Shown here piece by piece: positions 25,086 to 35,200 of a DNA stretch of 64,000 nucleotides (position 1 is the first letter of the stretch; each line of letters begins with the position of its first letter). The DNA is from Autumnicola psychrophila. Lineage in GTDB: Bacteria > Bacteroidota > Bacteroidia > Flavobacteriales > Flavobacteriaceae. The position numbers and the translations under genes were made by a program. The DNA lies in assembly GCF_031846645.1 (NCBI RefSeq), contig NZ_JAVRHN010000015.1:37321-101320 (forward strand), read 5' to 3'. The notes under the pieces are model-generated. The model worked only from the letters and a program-made list of their open reading frames with translations, was not told the origin of the DNA and did no database searches.

Positions 25086-25093
25086 CAAAGATA
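25086..25093 (-). promoter_or_regulatory. -7 promoter box for the MATE gene
   Basis: The minus strand reads TATCTTTG, an exact match, 18 bp before the ATG. Confidence 0.55.
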
Positions 25094-25131
25094 AATATCT
25101 GCTGCTGTTTTAGGCTTGCTTTTTAAGACTA

Positions 25132-25150
25132 AGGCCGAAAATTGCCATTT
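25132..25150 (+). repeat. Family C short repeat
   Basis: AGGCCGAAAATTGCCATTT lies directly at the stop codon of the GNAT pseudogene. A second, inverted copy (25411-25430, TGGCAATTTTCGACC) lies inside that pseudogene. Confidence 0.6.
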
Positions 25151-25582
25151 TAGAGCGCCAGTTCATAATAAAAGAAAAATTTCTGGTTTAGCTGGTTTAT
25201 ACTGAAGGTATCCAGCCTCACCGACTCATAATTGTGCTTCCGGCATGATTTTCAGCAAAAACCATCAGCGATTTTCCCATTATGCAGCGTCAATTGGCAG
25301 GGGTTGTCACCAGACTGTGGATATAGAGCTTGTTTCTGCTTTCGTTAGTCATTTAACAAGAATATTTTCTTTGTCCATAAAATTGGTCAAAACCAATGAT
25401 GCTTTCAATTTGGCAATTTTCGACCTTAGGTAAAATCCTGCTTTTAAATTTCTTTTGAAATTCGTTCACCGGGATAATGCTTATTCCACTGGTAAAATTT
25501 CCTTTTGCTGCCTAGCCGCAGCGCAAGTTTCCGTTAGCTGCCTTATCTGCTCAAGATCTTTTTCCTTAGCAAGTGCGATCAT
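25150..25582 (-). pseudogene. GNAT-family N-acetyltransferase pseudogene
   Basis: No long frame is open, but pieces in shifting frames on the minus strand rebuild a GNAT protein. The start is MIALAKEKDLEQIRQLTETC. A frame change then gives QWNKHYPGERISKEI. Next come KLYIHSLVTTPAN and SLMVFAENHA, and after a further shift KHNYESVRLDTFSINQLNQKF and YYELAL with the stop at 25150. The order and motifs (QWN..YP, LYIH.L, RLDTFS.N..N.KF) are those of small GNAT acetyltransferases. At least three frameshifts or stops are seen, and a family C repeat interrupts the middle, so the gene is dead. Confidence 0.7.
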
Positions 25583-25627
25583 CTAAAATTCGGAAAATAA
25601 AAGATTTAGTTATTTAAAGAAAATTAT

Positions 25628-25635
25628 TACATTTG
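25628..25635 (+). promoter_or_regulatory. -7 promoter box for tRNA-Ala
   Basis: TACATTTG is an exact match ending 8 bp before the tRNA 5' end, the distance expected for transcription starting at or just before the mature end. Confidence 0.6.
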
Positions 25636-25643
25636 CGGCACAC

Positions 25644-25717
25644 GGGGGATTAGCTCAGCTGGCTAGAGCGTTTGGCTGGCAGCCAAAAGGTCATCGGTTC
25701 GACTCCGATATTCTCCA
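25644..25717 (+). tRNA. tRNA-Ala (anticodon GGC)
   Basis: A complete cloverleaf: acceptor GGGGGAT/ATTCTCC, D-stem GCTC/GAGC, anticodon stem TTTGG/CCAAA with loop CTGGCAG (anticodon GGC at 25678-25680) and T-stem ATCGG/CCGAT with loop TTCGACT. The G3:U70 wobble pair, the identity element of alanine tRNAs, is present. The discriminator is A, and CCA is not encoded. It reads GCC/GCU codons. A promoter box precedes it and a strong terminator follows, so it is a single-tRNA transcript. Confidence 0.96.
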
Positions 25718-25718
25718 C

Positions 25719-25747
25719 AAAAACCACTGCATTTGCAGTGGTTTTTA
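25719..25747 (+). terminator. Intrinsic terminator after tRNA-Ala
   Basis: AAAACCACTGC and GCAGTGGTTTT form an 11-bp stem with an ATTT loop followed by T. It can also serve the convergent alpha/beta hydrolase gene. Confidence 0.85.
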
Positions 25748-25763
25748 GCTTTTATATTCTTTC

Positions 25764-26642
25764 CTAGTCTCCGTAGGCATCTATTAGATCCTGATCGTCG
25801 GTTTCCATAAATTCTAAAGTATTGTTCAGAACATACTTAAAATCCTTTGAAAAATCTTCCTCTTCCCAGGGATGCTTCATTCCAAAAACATGATCTGCAT
25901 TTTCCACTAGTAGTAATTTCGAAGTTGGACTCCATTCAAAAAGATTACCAGCATCTGCTATAGAAACACTGGTGTCGCTACTACCATGCACAACAAGATG
26001 TGGAATTTCCAGTTTTTTTGCCGCTTTTTGAATATTCAGTCGTTCTTCATTTTCTTTAAAATTTCGGTAAAACTGAAAATGATGCGGGAGTTGCTGTTTA
26101 GTTCTGGTGTTGGTAATATATCGAACACCTTTCTTCTGCCACGCTTCAAGTTCTTTTTCTTTAGGAAACCTTGATCCAAAGTCGCTTATAGATGCAAAGG
26201 TGATAAGATTGGTAATCCTTTTTTCTTCCGCAGCTTTTATTATAGTAATTCCTCCACCCCTGGAATGTCCTATTAAATTAATATCGGAAACATCCAGGTG
26301 CCCAAGATGTTTAAAGTCGGGTAGTAGCAAGTAATCAATGACAGACTGTAAATCATCAAGTTCTTTGGTGAAATTATTATCACCAAAGGCCTCAATATTT
26401 AGAAATTCTGTTGGGTTATCTGGTGTAGTTCCATTATGAGAGAAGTTAAACTTCACGAAAAAATAACCTTTACGGGCAAACCATTCTGCCATTAAATTCC
26501 AGCCACCCCAGTCTTTAAAGCCTTTGTAGCCATGACAAAATATTACAATGGGCTTTGGTTTTTCTTCAGATTCAAAGAACAAATCGGCAACAATGGGTTT
26601 ACCATGTTTTCCTTCTATAATCAGATTTTTTTTAATCTCCAT
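25764..26642 (-). CDS. Alpha/beta hydrolase family protein
   Basis: A 292-residue serine hydrolase without signal peptide. The oxyanion motif is IFCHGYKGFKDWGGW, the nucleophile elbow is LIGHSRGGG (Ser about 123), the acid is in VVHGSSDTSV, and the His is in ENADHVFG. It resembles dienelactone-hydrolase or prolyl-peptidase-like esterases; the substrate is unknown. It lies downstream of the AddB-like gene (27-bp spacer, same strand) and may share its transcript. Confidence 0.85.
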   Translation of the reverse strand: MEIKKNLIIEGKHGKPIVADLFFESEEKPKPIVIFCHGYKGFKDWGGWNLMAEWFARKGYFFVKFNFSHNGTTPDNPTEFLNIEAFGDNNFTKELDDLQSVIDYLLLPDFKHLGHLDVSDINLIGHSRGGGITIIKAAEEKRITNLITFASISDFGSRFPKEKELEAWQKKGVRYITNTRTKQQLPHHFQFYRNFKENEERLNIQKAAKKLEIPHLVVHGSSDTSVSIADAGNLFEWSPTSKLLLVENADHVFGMKHPWEEEDFSKDFKYVLNNTLEFMETDDQDLIDAYGD

Positions 26643-26668
26643 TTTTTCTTTTTAGGCAGAAGTTTGTA

Positions 26669-29431
26669 CTAAAAACTTCCGTAGGATTTCTTGATTTCTT
26701 TTTCCGTGAAAGGTACTTCAGGATTACAGATTTCCACAATTAATTTGTTCAATTCTATCTTAAAAGATTCGATAATATCCTTATTTATTTCATATTTTTT
26801 AGCACTTCGCTGGTTCGGAGTTTCTTTTTTGCAAAATTTAAGAAATCCTCCCTTCAGATTTTTAAAGGAAATTATTCCGGCTTCCACAGGCTGTTCTAAC
26901 CTTTTAGTTTGGTTTATCATTGTTGCATAAGTCAATACCTGGAAACTTTTACTGTATTTATCATAATCTGTAGCAATGGCTTCCCAGTCGAAAATTTCAA
27001 TTTTATTTTGTTCTACTTTTCCGGTTTTATAATCTATAATTCGGGTAATCCCGTTCGTCTTTTCTACCCTGTCCACTTTTCCGCGGATATAAACAGGAAA
27101 ATCAAGTTCTGGGATATGTAGAGGAGCTTTTAGATTGTTTTCTATCTGAAGGATTTGGATTTCATCTCCTCTTTTCAAACGTTTCTTTTCATATTTCAGA
27201 AAATTAAGAAGATACCGTTTTGCTACCTCGAAAATGAGCAAATTCTGACCACGGTCCATAGGTGCGCGTGTATACGATTTTTCAAACTGAAGTTTAATTT
27301 CGCTATCGACCCGCTTTATAAAAGTTTCAATAATTTCTTCGGAAATCAACTGATTTTCATACGGCTCGTAAAACTCCTGAAGTGTATCGTGTACCACGGT
27401 ACCGAGCGTGTTGTAAGCCACAGTTTCTTCTACTTCTTCCTGCTCCTTTATCCCCAGAACGTACTGGTGGTAAAAATCTAGCGGATTCCTGATGTAAGTC
27501 GTTAATGCTGAAGGGGAAAAACCCGAAGCTGCCAGAGATTTAATTTTCGCTATGATCTCAGGAGTTTTACTTATTTCCTGAAGCTGCTTTGGATTTGCCC
27601 CGACTTTAGGCGCAATGGATTTTTTAATAATATGATGTTTGGACTGTTTTTCTATTTGCAGCTGCGTCAAAAAACGGCTCTTTTCACCGGCATTTAATCC
27701 GCTGCTTTCCGTGTTGTACAGCAGCGTCACCTTTTTTGCCCTCTGCAATAACCTGTAGAAGTGATAGGTGTAAACCGCATCTTTCTCTCTGTAAGTCGGC
27801 AGTTTATAAGCTTTTTTAAGATCGTACGGAATAAAAGAATTACTTGATTTACCTGAAGGTAACACGCCTTCATTCACTGAAGTAATTATTACATTTTCAA
27901 AATCCAGGGCTCTCGATTCCAACATCCCCATTAATTGTAGTCCGTTAAACGGTCGCCCCTGGAAATCGAGACTTTGAGTACTCATAATTTCCCTAAAGAA
28001 GCCGTGTAAGGATTTGATAGTTTTTATATGAGGATAGGAGGTATTCAGATTTTCGAGTTTATTAAACAGGACGTGGTAATGGTAAAGAAATTCCAGCCCC
28101 AGGTTGTTTTCTGTGGTTCTGAGATGCATTTTTACTTCAGAAATAATATTCTGTAAGTTTTGCAGCGCCAGCTTTGGAGCATCCTGCCAGTCTGTAAAGC
28201 AATAAGTAATCAGGTTTTTAAGATCTTCAGGGAAAAAAGAAATTAGTTTTACGGGCTTTAGGTAAACTATGTTTTCTTTACTGATTTTTGCTGTTACCTT
28301 TGCAGAATGTAGATTTAAAATAGGGGTGATTGCAGGATGATTAATTATAGAAATCACATCCTTGTAATAATATTCCTTTTCCTTGTTAAGGTGAATATGA
28401 AAGAGCTTTTCAAAGAAGGAAGTTATTGGAGCATTTTTGAGAGGGAAACCCATCGTGATGTTAAGTGCTGAAATATGGGGCGGCAGGCTGTTTAAAACCG
28501 GAAGTAGTAAATCTTCTTCCCCCAATACAACCGCTGTTTTCTCCAGTTCAGACTGGTTCATATTTGCCAAAATTTCACCTAAATATTTTGCCTGGCCTAT
28601 GTTTTTTGGAACACCTGCAATTTCAATAGTTTTCTTGCCGGCGTATTCTTCTGTTCTTAAAGGAAGGGAATGGGATTGATAATAGGGCCATTTTTCAAGG
28701 TATTCTCTTATAAATAGAGAAGCACCGTGCTCACGGTCTTGAAGAAAAATTTCATCCATATCCCAAAACACTTCAGCAGTAGTATTTTCCAGCATGTACT
28801 GGAATATTTTTTCTTCCGCAGCATTTAGGGCATTAAAGCCAATGAAAACATGTTTTTGTAAGTTTTCCAGGGTATACTCTGGAATCTTTTCCGCTGCTTC
28901 CCTGTATATTAAACCTTGATATCCCTGCTTTTTAGAGCGAAATTCATCTGAAAGCTTCTCATAAAATTCTGGTAATTTGTGCCAGAACTTCAGATAGTTT
29001 TTGATTAAATCTGTTTTCTCTTCCTGCAAAAACCAGTGTTTTTGATCTTGAATTTCTGAAAGATAATTGAAGAATGCACGGTGATCAATCAGGTAGCGAT
29101 CTACTTCATTGAAATCATGGATGAGCGTTTGTGCCCAATTCATAAAGGTATCGAAATCTTCCTGTTCTTCTTTTGGAGTACACTCTTGGTATACTTCAAA
29201 GAACTCGAAAATTGAAATGGTATTGTCTACTGTTTTTAAACCCGAAATTTCTTCGGTAAACTCTTCAATACTGTAAATTTTTGGAGCGAAAATAGCTGTT
29301 TCGCTTAACCTGGAAAGTTCGTTAATCAGAAAAGCACCGGCCCTTTTGCTGGGAAGTACAAACGTTATTTCTGAAATATTTTCTTCGGAAGAAAGGAGCC
29401 TTTGAATTACGCGGCTTATAAATGATCTCAT
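26669..29431 (-). CDS. AddB-like PD-(D/E)XK nuclease
   Basis: A 920-residue protein with the layout of AddB: an inactivated helicase-like N-terminal part starting with ITFVLPSKRAGAFLINEL in place of a Walker A loop, and a C-terminal RecB-type nuclease domain. That domain begins near FSPSALTTYIRNPLDFYHQY (about residue 620) and has RGKVDRVE and IIDYKTGK (about 800). The Fe-S cysteines of Firmicutes AddB are not visible. With the AddA-like helicase at 32299-35430 it should form the end-resection complex for double-strand-break repair. ompA and kbl lie between the two. Confidence 0.8.
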   Translation of the reverse strand: MRSFISRVIQRLLSSEENISEITFVLPSKRAGAFLINELSRLSETAIFAPKIYSIEEFTEEISGLKTVDNTISIFEFFEVYQECTPKEEQEDFDTFMNWAQTLIHDFNEVDRYLIDHRAFFNYLSEIQDQKHWFLQEEKTDLIKNYLKFWHKLPEFYEKLSDEFRSKKQGYQGLIYREAAEKIPEYTLENLQKHVFIGFNALNAAEEKIFQYMLENTTAEVFWDMDEIFLQDREHGASLFIREYLEKWPYYQSHSLPLRTEEYAGKKTIEIAGVPKNIGQAKYLGEILANMNQSELEKTAVVLGEEDLLLPVLNSLPPHISALNITMGFPLKNAPITSFFEKLFHIHLNKEKEYYYKDVISIINHPAITPILNLHSAKVTAKISKENIVYLKPVKLISFFPEDLKNLITYCFTDWQDAPKLALQNLQNIISEVKMHLRTTENNLGLEFLYHYHVLFNKLENLNTSYPHIKTIKSLHGFFREIMSTQSLDFQGRPFNGLQLMGMLESRALDFENVIITSVNEGVLPSGKSSNSFIPYDLKKAYKLPTYREKDAVYTYHFYRLLQRAKKVTLLYNTESSGLNAGEKSRFLTQLQIEKQSKHHIIKKSIAPKVGANPKQLQEISKTPEIIAKIKSLAASGFSPSALTTYIRNPLDFYHQYVLGIKEQEEVEETVAYNTLGTVVHDTLQEFYEPYENQLISEEIIETFIKRVDSEIKLQFEKSYTRAPMDRGQNLLIFEVAKRYLLNFLKYEKKRLKRGDEIQILQIENNLKAPLHIPELDFPVYIRGKVDRVEKTNGITRIIDYKTGKVEQNKIEIFDWEAIATDYDKYSKSFQVLTYATMINQTKRLEQPVEAGIISFKNLKGGFLKFCKKETPNQRSAKKYEINKDIIESFKIELNKLIVEICNPEVPFTEKEIKKSYGSF

Positions 29432-29446
29432 GCTACCAAAAATAAA

Positions 29447-29476
29447 AAACGCCCCGATTAATCGGGGCGTTTTTAG
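29447..29476 (-). terminator. Intrinsic terminator after ompA
   Basis: AACGCCCCGATT and AATCGGGGCGTT form a perfect 12-bp stem. T runs flank it on both strands. It lies between the ompA stop and the start of the addB-like gene. Confidence 0.9.
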
Positions 29477-29508
29477 TAAAGAAAATTAATTCTATAAGTT
29501 ACTACTTC

Positions 29509-30903
29509 TTAGTCTCTCATTTCTTTTTCTTCATCAAGAGAAATTTCAACTCTTCTGTTTTCCTGTCTTCCTGCAGAAGTACTGTTAGTAGCAATTGGTT
29601 GAGATTCCCCATAACCTTCAGAAGTTAATCTGGAAGATGAGATTCCTCTTTCTACAAGTGCTTCTCTTACAGATTCCGCTCGTTCTCTGGAAAGTTGCAA
29701 GTTGTAATCATCAGCTCCTGTACTATCTGTATGACCTCCAATGTGGAATACAGTGTTAGAATACTCTTCCATAATTTCAGCAATCTGATCTAATGCATCT
29801 TCAGATTCTGTACGGATTGTTGCTTTGTTAAGATCAAACAATACAGTATTTGAATACTCATTTAATTCAGAAACAACTTCAGCACTTGGCTCTGGACATC
29901 CATTATTTGCCATTGTACCAGCAACATCTGGACATTCATCTTCATCGTCAACTACTCCGTCATTATCTCTATCTTCATAAGGGCATCCATTATTATCGGC
30001 AGGACCAGCTTCGTTTGGACAATCATCTTCATTATCGGCAACTCCGTCACCATCAGAATCCGGGCATCCATTCATTGCAGCAGTACCAGCTTCATTAGGA
30101 CATTCGTCTTGTGGATCTGCAACACCATCCCCGTCAGTATCAGGACATCCGTTAAACTGAGCTAAGCCAGCTTCATTGGGACATTCATCCATACGGTCTT
30201 CTATACCATCTCCGTCAGAATCTGGACAACCATTAAATTCTGGTAGTCCAGGAGTCTCAGGACATTCGTCATCTTTATCGTATATACCATCACCATCAGA
30301 ATCAGTACCACCAAATATAAACTTAATACCGGCAGCATGTTGGAAATGCGATGCAGTTTCAGTTTCGAAAGAGTGCTTATAATTAGATTCAACAGTTAAA
30401 GCAACATTGTCTGAAAACCAGAAGTTAAATCCAAGTTTACCATTTAAAGTAGCACCATCAAAGCCTTGCAGATCATTGTCTGTATCACCAATCCAGTTAT
30501 AACTACCACCAACACCAACTACAGGGTCGAACCAGCCATCATTAAGAAGGGCTCTAAGACTGTAATTAGCCATTAAATCTGCTGAATAATAAGAGAGATC
30601 GCCAATAGATCGTTCTCCAAATTGGTCAATTTGGTTTATAGATCCTCCAACCTCGGCTACAAACCCAGCGCCAATATAACGTCCTACTGTAAGTCTCGAT
30701 ACAGCAGGGAGAATATTCCAGTTATCTGTTTCAAAATAATCGTTGAACCACTCACCCTGTGGGGCATCCTGTCCAGTAGGATAAAAATCCACTGCATTTG
30801 TCTGGATACCTATAGACCAGGGATTGTTGGCATCCTGAGCATTAACCGAAGTAAGTCCGAGAACCAACATCGAAGCTAATAGGAATTTGCTAAAATGTTT
30901 CAT
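29509..30903 (-). CDS. OmpA family protein with thrombospondin type 3 repeats
   Basis: A 464-residue outer-membrane protein. A signal peptide (MKHFSKFLLASMLVLGLTSV, cut after NAQ) is followed by a beta-barrel domain to about residue 205. Then come about six Ca-binding TSP3-type repeats of the form DSDGDGI.D..D.CP (about 205-335), and a C-terminal OmpA peptidoglycan-binding domain (HTDSTGADDYNLQLSRERA, QENRRVEI). It links the outer membrane to the cell wall and is usually abundant. An in-frame TTG 6 bp upstream is not needed; ATG at 30903 was chosen. A very good promoter lies at 30936-30966. Confidence 0.95.
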   Translation of the reverse strand: MKHFSKFLLASMLVLGLTSVNAQDANNPWSIGIQTNAVDFYPTGQDAPQGEWFNDYFETDNWNILPAVSRLTVGRYIGAGFVAEVGGSINQIDQFGERSIGDLSYYSADLMANYSLRALLNDGWFDPVVGVGGSYNWIGDTDNDLQGFDGATLNGKLGFNFWFSDNVALTVESNYKHSFETETASHFQHAAGIKFIFGGTDSDGDGIYDKDDECPETPGLPEFNGCPDSDGDGIEDRMDECPNEAGLAQFNGCPDTDGDGVADPQDECPNEAGTAAMNGCPDSDGDGVADNEDDCPNEAGPADNNGCPYEDRDNDGVVDDEDECPDVAGTMANNGCPEPSAEVVSELNEYSNTVLFDLNKATIRTESEDALDQIAEIMEEYSNTVFHIGGHTDSTGADDYNLQLSRERAESVREALVERGISSSRLTSEGYGESQPIATNSTSAGRQENRRVEISLDEEKEMRD

Positions 30904-30935
30904 ATTCAATTGTTTAGTTTACATGTTATTGAAAA

Positions 30936-30966
30936 CAAAAGTATACGCTTAAGGAACATTAACAAA
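30936..30966 (-). promoter_or_regulatory. Complete Bacteroidota promoter of ompA (-33 and -7)
   Basis: On the minus strand TTTG (30963-30966) is followed after 19 bp by TACTTTTG (30936-30943), matching the full TTTG-N19-TAnnTTTG consensus. It is the best promoter in the window, fitting a highly expressed porin-like gene. Confidence 0.8.
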
Positions 30967-31074
30967 GAAAGAAATAATAAAGTTTTCTTAATTAGCCCTT
31001 GAATAATGGCGGTTTCGTGAGGTTTTCTTCCCAAAAAAGAGCCAATTTTTTTCGTGCCTTCTATAAAAACTTTT

Positions 31075-32268
31075 CTAAATAATCTCCAGTTCTTTACCAA
31101 CTTCAATAAAGGCTTTTACGGCTTTATCAAGATGTTCCTTTGTATGAGCAGCAGAGAGTTGAACCCTTATTCTAGCCTGTTCTTTTGGTACCACAGGATA
31201 AAAGAAGCCAATTACATAGATGCCTTTTTCCAGAAGTTTGTCTGCCATTTCCTGGGATAGCTTCGCATCATAAAGCATTACCGGAACGATTGCTGCCTCT
31301 CCATCTATAATATCAAATCCGGCATCTTTTATTCCTTTTTTAAAATATGCGGTGTTTTCTTTTAATTTACTGCGTAGGGAATCGTCTCTTTCCAGCATTT
31401 CAAAGACTTTAATAGAAGCTCCTACAATAGCTGGGGCAAGTGAATTAGAAAAAAGATAAGGTCTTGAACGTTGTCTAAGAAGTTCTACAATCTCTTTTTT
31501 TGCAGTCGTATACCCACCCATAGCGCCTCCAAGAGCTTTCCCAAGAGTTCCGGTGATAATATCAACTCGATTGAGTACATTTTTTTCTTCCAGGGTTCCT
31601 ATTCCCATGTCACCAATAAAGCCCGTGGCGTGACAGTCGTCTATCATTACCAAAGCATCATATTTATCGGCGAAGTCACAAATTTTGTCCAGTGGAGCTA
31701 CAAGGCCATCCATAGAGAAAACGCCATCGGTCACTATAATTTTAAATCGCGCTCCGTTTTCATTAGCTGCTTTTAACTGCTTCTCGAGATCTGCCATATC
31801 ACTGTTTTGATAACGGTATCTGGCAGCTTTACATAAACGTACGCCGTCAATAATTGAAGCATGATTAAGGGAATCCGAAATTATCGCATCTTCCTTGGTA
31901 AGTAATGGTTCAAAAATCCCGCCGTTGGCATCAAAGGCCGCAGCATATAAAATTGTGTCTTCAGTTCCGTAGAAATCGGCGATCTTCTGCTCGAGTTCCT
32001 TATGGATATCCTGGGTTCCACATATAAAACGTACGCTGGACATTCCAAAACCATGTGAATCCATAGTGTCTTTGGCAGCCTGTATCACTTCTGGGTGCGA
32101 GGAAAGTCCGAGGTAATTATTGGCACAAAAATTTATCACTTCCTGCCCGGTGGAGATTTTTATCACGGCATCCTGCGGAGTGGTAATTATTCGTTCTTTT
32201 TTATAAAGTCCAGCCTCTTTAATGTCTTCAATTTCTTTCTCTAAATAATCTTTTATTTTTCCGTACAT
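31075..32268 (-). CDS. kbl: Glycine C-acetyltransferase (2-amino-3-ketobutyrate CoA ligase)
   Basis: A 397-residue PLP-dependent alpha-oxoamine synthase that cleaves 2-amino-3-oxobutyrate with CoA to glycine and acetyl-CoA in threonine degradation. Conserved blocks are INFCANNYLGLSSHP, SVRFICGTQDIHKELE, DDCHATGFIG and the PLP lysine in GTLGKALGGA. No threonine dehydrogenase is adjacent. A -7 box (TAATTTTG, minus strand 32283-32290) lies between it and the AddA-like gene. Confidence 0.94.
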   Translation of the reverse strand: MYGKIKDYLEKEIEDIKEAGLYKKERIITTPQDAVIKISTGQEVINFCANNYLGLSSHPEVIQAAKDTMDSHGFGMSSVRFICGTQDIHKELEQKIADFYGTEDTILYAAAFDANGGIFEPLLTKEDAIISDSLNHASIIDGVRLCKAARYRYQNSDMADLEKQLKAANENGARFKIIVTDGVFSMDGLVAPLDKICDFADKYDALVMIDDCHATGFIGDMGIGTLEEKNVLNRVDIITGTLGKALGGAMGGYTTAKKEIVELLRQRSRPYLFSNSLAPAIVGASIKVFEMLERDDSLRSKLKENTAYFKKGIKDAGFDIIDGEAAIVPVMLYDAKLSQEMADKLLEKGIYVIGFFYPVVPKEQARIRVQLSAAHTKEHLDKAVKAFIEVGKELEII

Positions 32269-32282
32269 AGTCTTCTTTTTTG

Positions 32283-32290
32283 CAAAATTA
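32283..32290 (-). promoter_or_regulatory. -7 promoter box for kbl
   Basis: The minus strand reads TAATTTTG, an exact match, 14 bp before the kbl ATG. It would give kbl its own promoter at the 3' end of the addA-like gene. Confidence 0.45.
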
Positions 32291-32298
32291 CATTTCTT

Positions 32299-35200
32299 TT
32301 ATACAAACATTGGAGAAACCTCCTCGTTAACATAAACCAGGATCTTTTCTTGAATTTCATAGCCCATTCCGCTAAGAACTTCAGCATATTTGTTAATCTG
32401 GTTTATATGCGAATCTGCCGTATTTCCGGTTTTATAATCTATGACCGTGCATATATTTCCAGAGATCACCAGCCTGTCGGGGCGAATTTTCTCTTCAGTA
32501 GTAATAATGGTTCTTTCATTAAAGCTATTAACTCCCGGTGAAAAAAATTGCTTTAGCTTTGGATGGTTGCAGACCTTAAAGACAAGTTCTTTAATTTCTT
32601 CCGCAGCATTTTCTGTTATCATTCCGTCTGTAACAGCATTCTCTATAGCCGCTTTAATATCTTCTTCAGAATTTATTTTTGCCAGAATTTCGTGTGCAAT
32701 TTCACCTTTTTCTATTGCGCCTTTTTGTTTCGTATCCCAAAGTGAGCCAGAGCGGGTCACTATATTTACCGCCTGGCTTTGTGTTGCTGAAGAATAAAAA
32801 TGTTCAGGAGAAATGGTATCGGTGCTACTTTTAGTCTCTTTGGCTATTTCTGAAGTTTTCCCGAATTCATAACTTTTGCTTTCGTCCCACAAGCCTTTAC
32901 TTCTAAGGAATTCTATGAGTAAGCCTGAAGTTTTGTTGGTTTTTGAAATCCCTTTTTTATCCAGGTCGAAATTTGTCAAAATATAGAGTTGATCTGAAGC
33001 GCGGGTGGCGGCAACATAAAGCACATTTAAAGTGTCCAATTCCTTTTGGTGAAGCAATTCCTGGTAAACTTCGCCAGATGCGGGGTTCCAGTTTAGCATT
33101 TTTTTGGAGGCACTAAGGTAACTTACAGGAATTTCATTCATAGGTTCCTCCATTTCCAGCCAGAGATCGTCTCGTTTTGTGTCGCTGAAGTCCGAATTCG
33201 CAAAAGGATAAATTACAATGGGAAATTCCAGCCCTTTTGCTTTATGAATGGTCATAATTTCTACCGCGTCATCATCTTTCGGCACTAAAATGCTTAAACG
33301 CGACTTCTCCCTTTCCCATAAATCCATAAATTCTGAAATCCCCAATGAAGATTTTTGGGTGTTTTCAAAAATGAAGTCGAGAAAGAATTGAACATAAGCA
33401 TCAGAGGCTTCGACCAACTCAAAAGTCTGAATAATATACTCTGCAGCTTCATATAAGGAAAGTGTTGTAAGGTTTTCAAGATCGAAATTCAGGTCAAAAT
33501 CTTTTAGCCAGCTAAAGAATTCATTTCCGTTGAAAGGAAGGTTTGCACTGATGATCTTATGCGGACTTTCCAGTTGCAAGGCTTTTTGCAGATAGTCGAA
33601 AATTGCCATTTTTAGCATGTCATCTTCTGGATTAATCGAGAAGGCGAGGAGATCTGCAATAAAGTTGACTTCAGGAGAATTTGAGATAAGCAAAGTTTCT
33701 GAAGAAACTACAGAAATACCGTGCTCGCTGAGATGATTCGCAATGGCAATTCCTTCGGTTTTTTTCCTGGTAAGAATGCAAATATCTCCTTTTCTGAAGT
33801 TTTTAGACTCCAGCTCACGAATGATTTCCAGAATTTTTTCAGGATAGACCTCGAATTCTTCTTCCCGGTTTTCTGCTTCAAGAAAACTGACATTTACATA
33901 GCCGCAATTTTTACGGATAGGCTCCTGATTGCTTTTCTGAAACAAATCCTTATAATCCGGATGGCTCAGGTAATCTGCCGCAAATCCAAAAAAGGCGTTG
34001 TTAAATTTCACAATTTCTTCGCCACTTCTGTAATTGGCCGGAAGATTAACTACGTTCTGCGGTATCGAAAATGGCCGTGTTTTGGTATTGCTCAAATCTA
34101 TAAACTGCTCTGCTTTCCCGCCACGCCAACGATAAATAGATTGTTTGGCATCTCCTACCAGCATTAAATTTGCCGGAACTTCTTCTCCACCCATTCCCGC
34201 AAGGCTGGCATCCATTAACGGAATCAGATTTTCCCACTGCATTTGGGAGGTGTCCTGAAATTCGTCTATAAAATAATTGTTATAACGTTCGCCCAGCCGC
34301 TCGTAAATAAAAGGAGCAGGCTGATCTTTTACCTGCGCACTTATTTGCGGATTAAATTCTGAAATAAGAACCAGGTTACGGTCTTTTTTTATTGCCTGTA
34401 TTTCCTGGTTGATTGCATTGAGCAGAGAAAGCTGAACCGTTCTTTTATTTACTGCTTCAAGAAATTCTATTTTGAAATAATTGTCTTTTGTAGCATTAAA
34501 AAGATCGACTATCTTGGGTTGAATAGTATCGATAATTGCCTTTTTGGAATCGTCTTTAAAAGTTTTTTTATATAGCGGGTCACTTTTTAATTTCTGCATC
34601 CATCCCGTTTCAAAACTCAAAACAGTCTTTCCATCTAATATTTTTTGAAAATAACCGGGTACATATTTTCCACTAAAATCTGAATCTTCGAGTCCGTTTT
34701 GCTTTAAAAGTTCAAAAAATTCTGCTGCCAGTTTTTTATTTTCCTCCTTTGCTTGTTTTGTTTCAGATTTAAGTTTAGCGGCAAATCTTTCAAAATCTTC
34801 CAGGGATTTGTTCTGAAGGAGTTCGAGGGGTTTCTGGTTGTTTTCGTTGATAAGCAGTTTAGAAATGTCAAAAAGATCGCGGGCAATGTCCCAGCTTTTA
34901 TCATCATCTGCTTTATTCAGTGTAAAGTCAACGAGGATTTTTGTCAGTTTTGGATCTGTACCTGCTTTGCTAATCACGCTTTCCACAGCTTCCATAAGGA
35001 TTTCTTCCTGAGCCATCTCCACTTCAAAATTAATCGGCAGCCCCAGGTCTTTTGCAAAAGTCCGTAATACGCGGTGGGTAAAACCATCTATGGTAGAAAC
35101 TTCAAAAGCGGCGTAATTGTGGATAATACTCTTCAGGATTTTTGCTGACTTTTCTTTGATCTGAGCCAGATTTAACCCGGTTTCCTTGGAAATTACTTCG

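Noticed and set aside
25245..25433. 62-codon plus-strand frame opposite the GNAT remnant
   Set aside because: It is the shadow of the pseudogene on the other strand and has no recognisable protein features.
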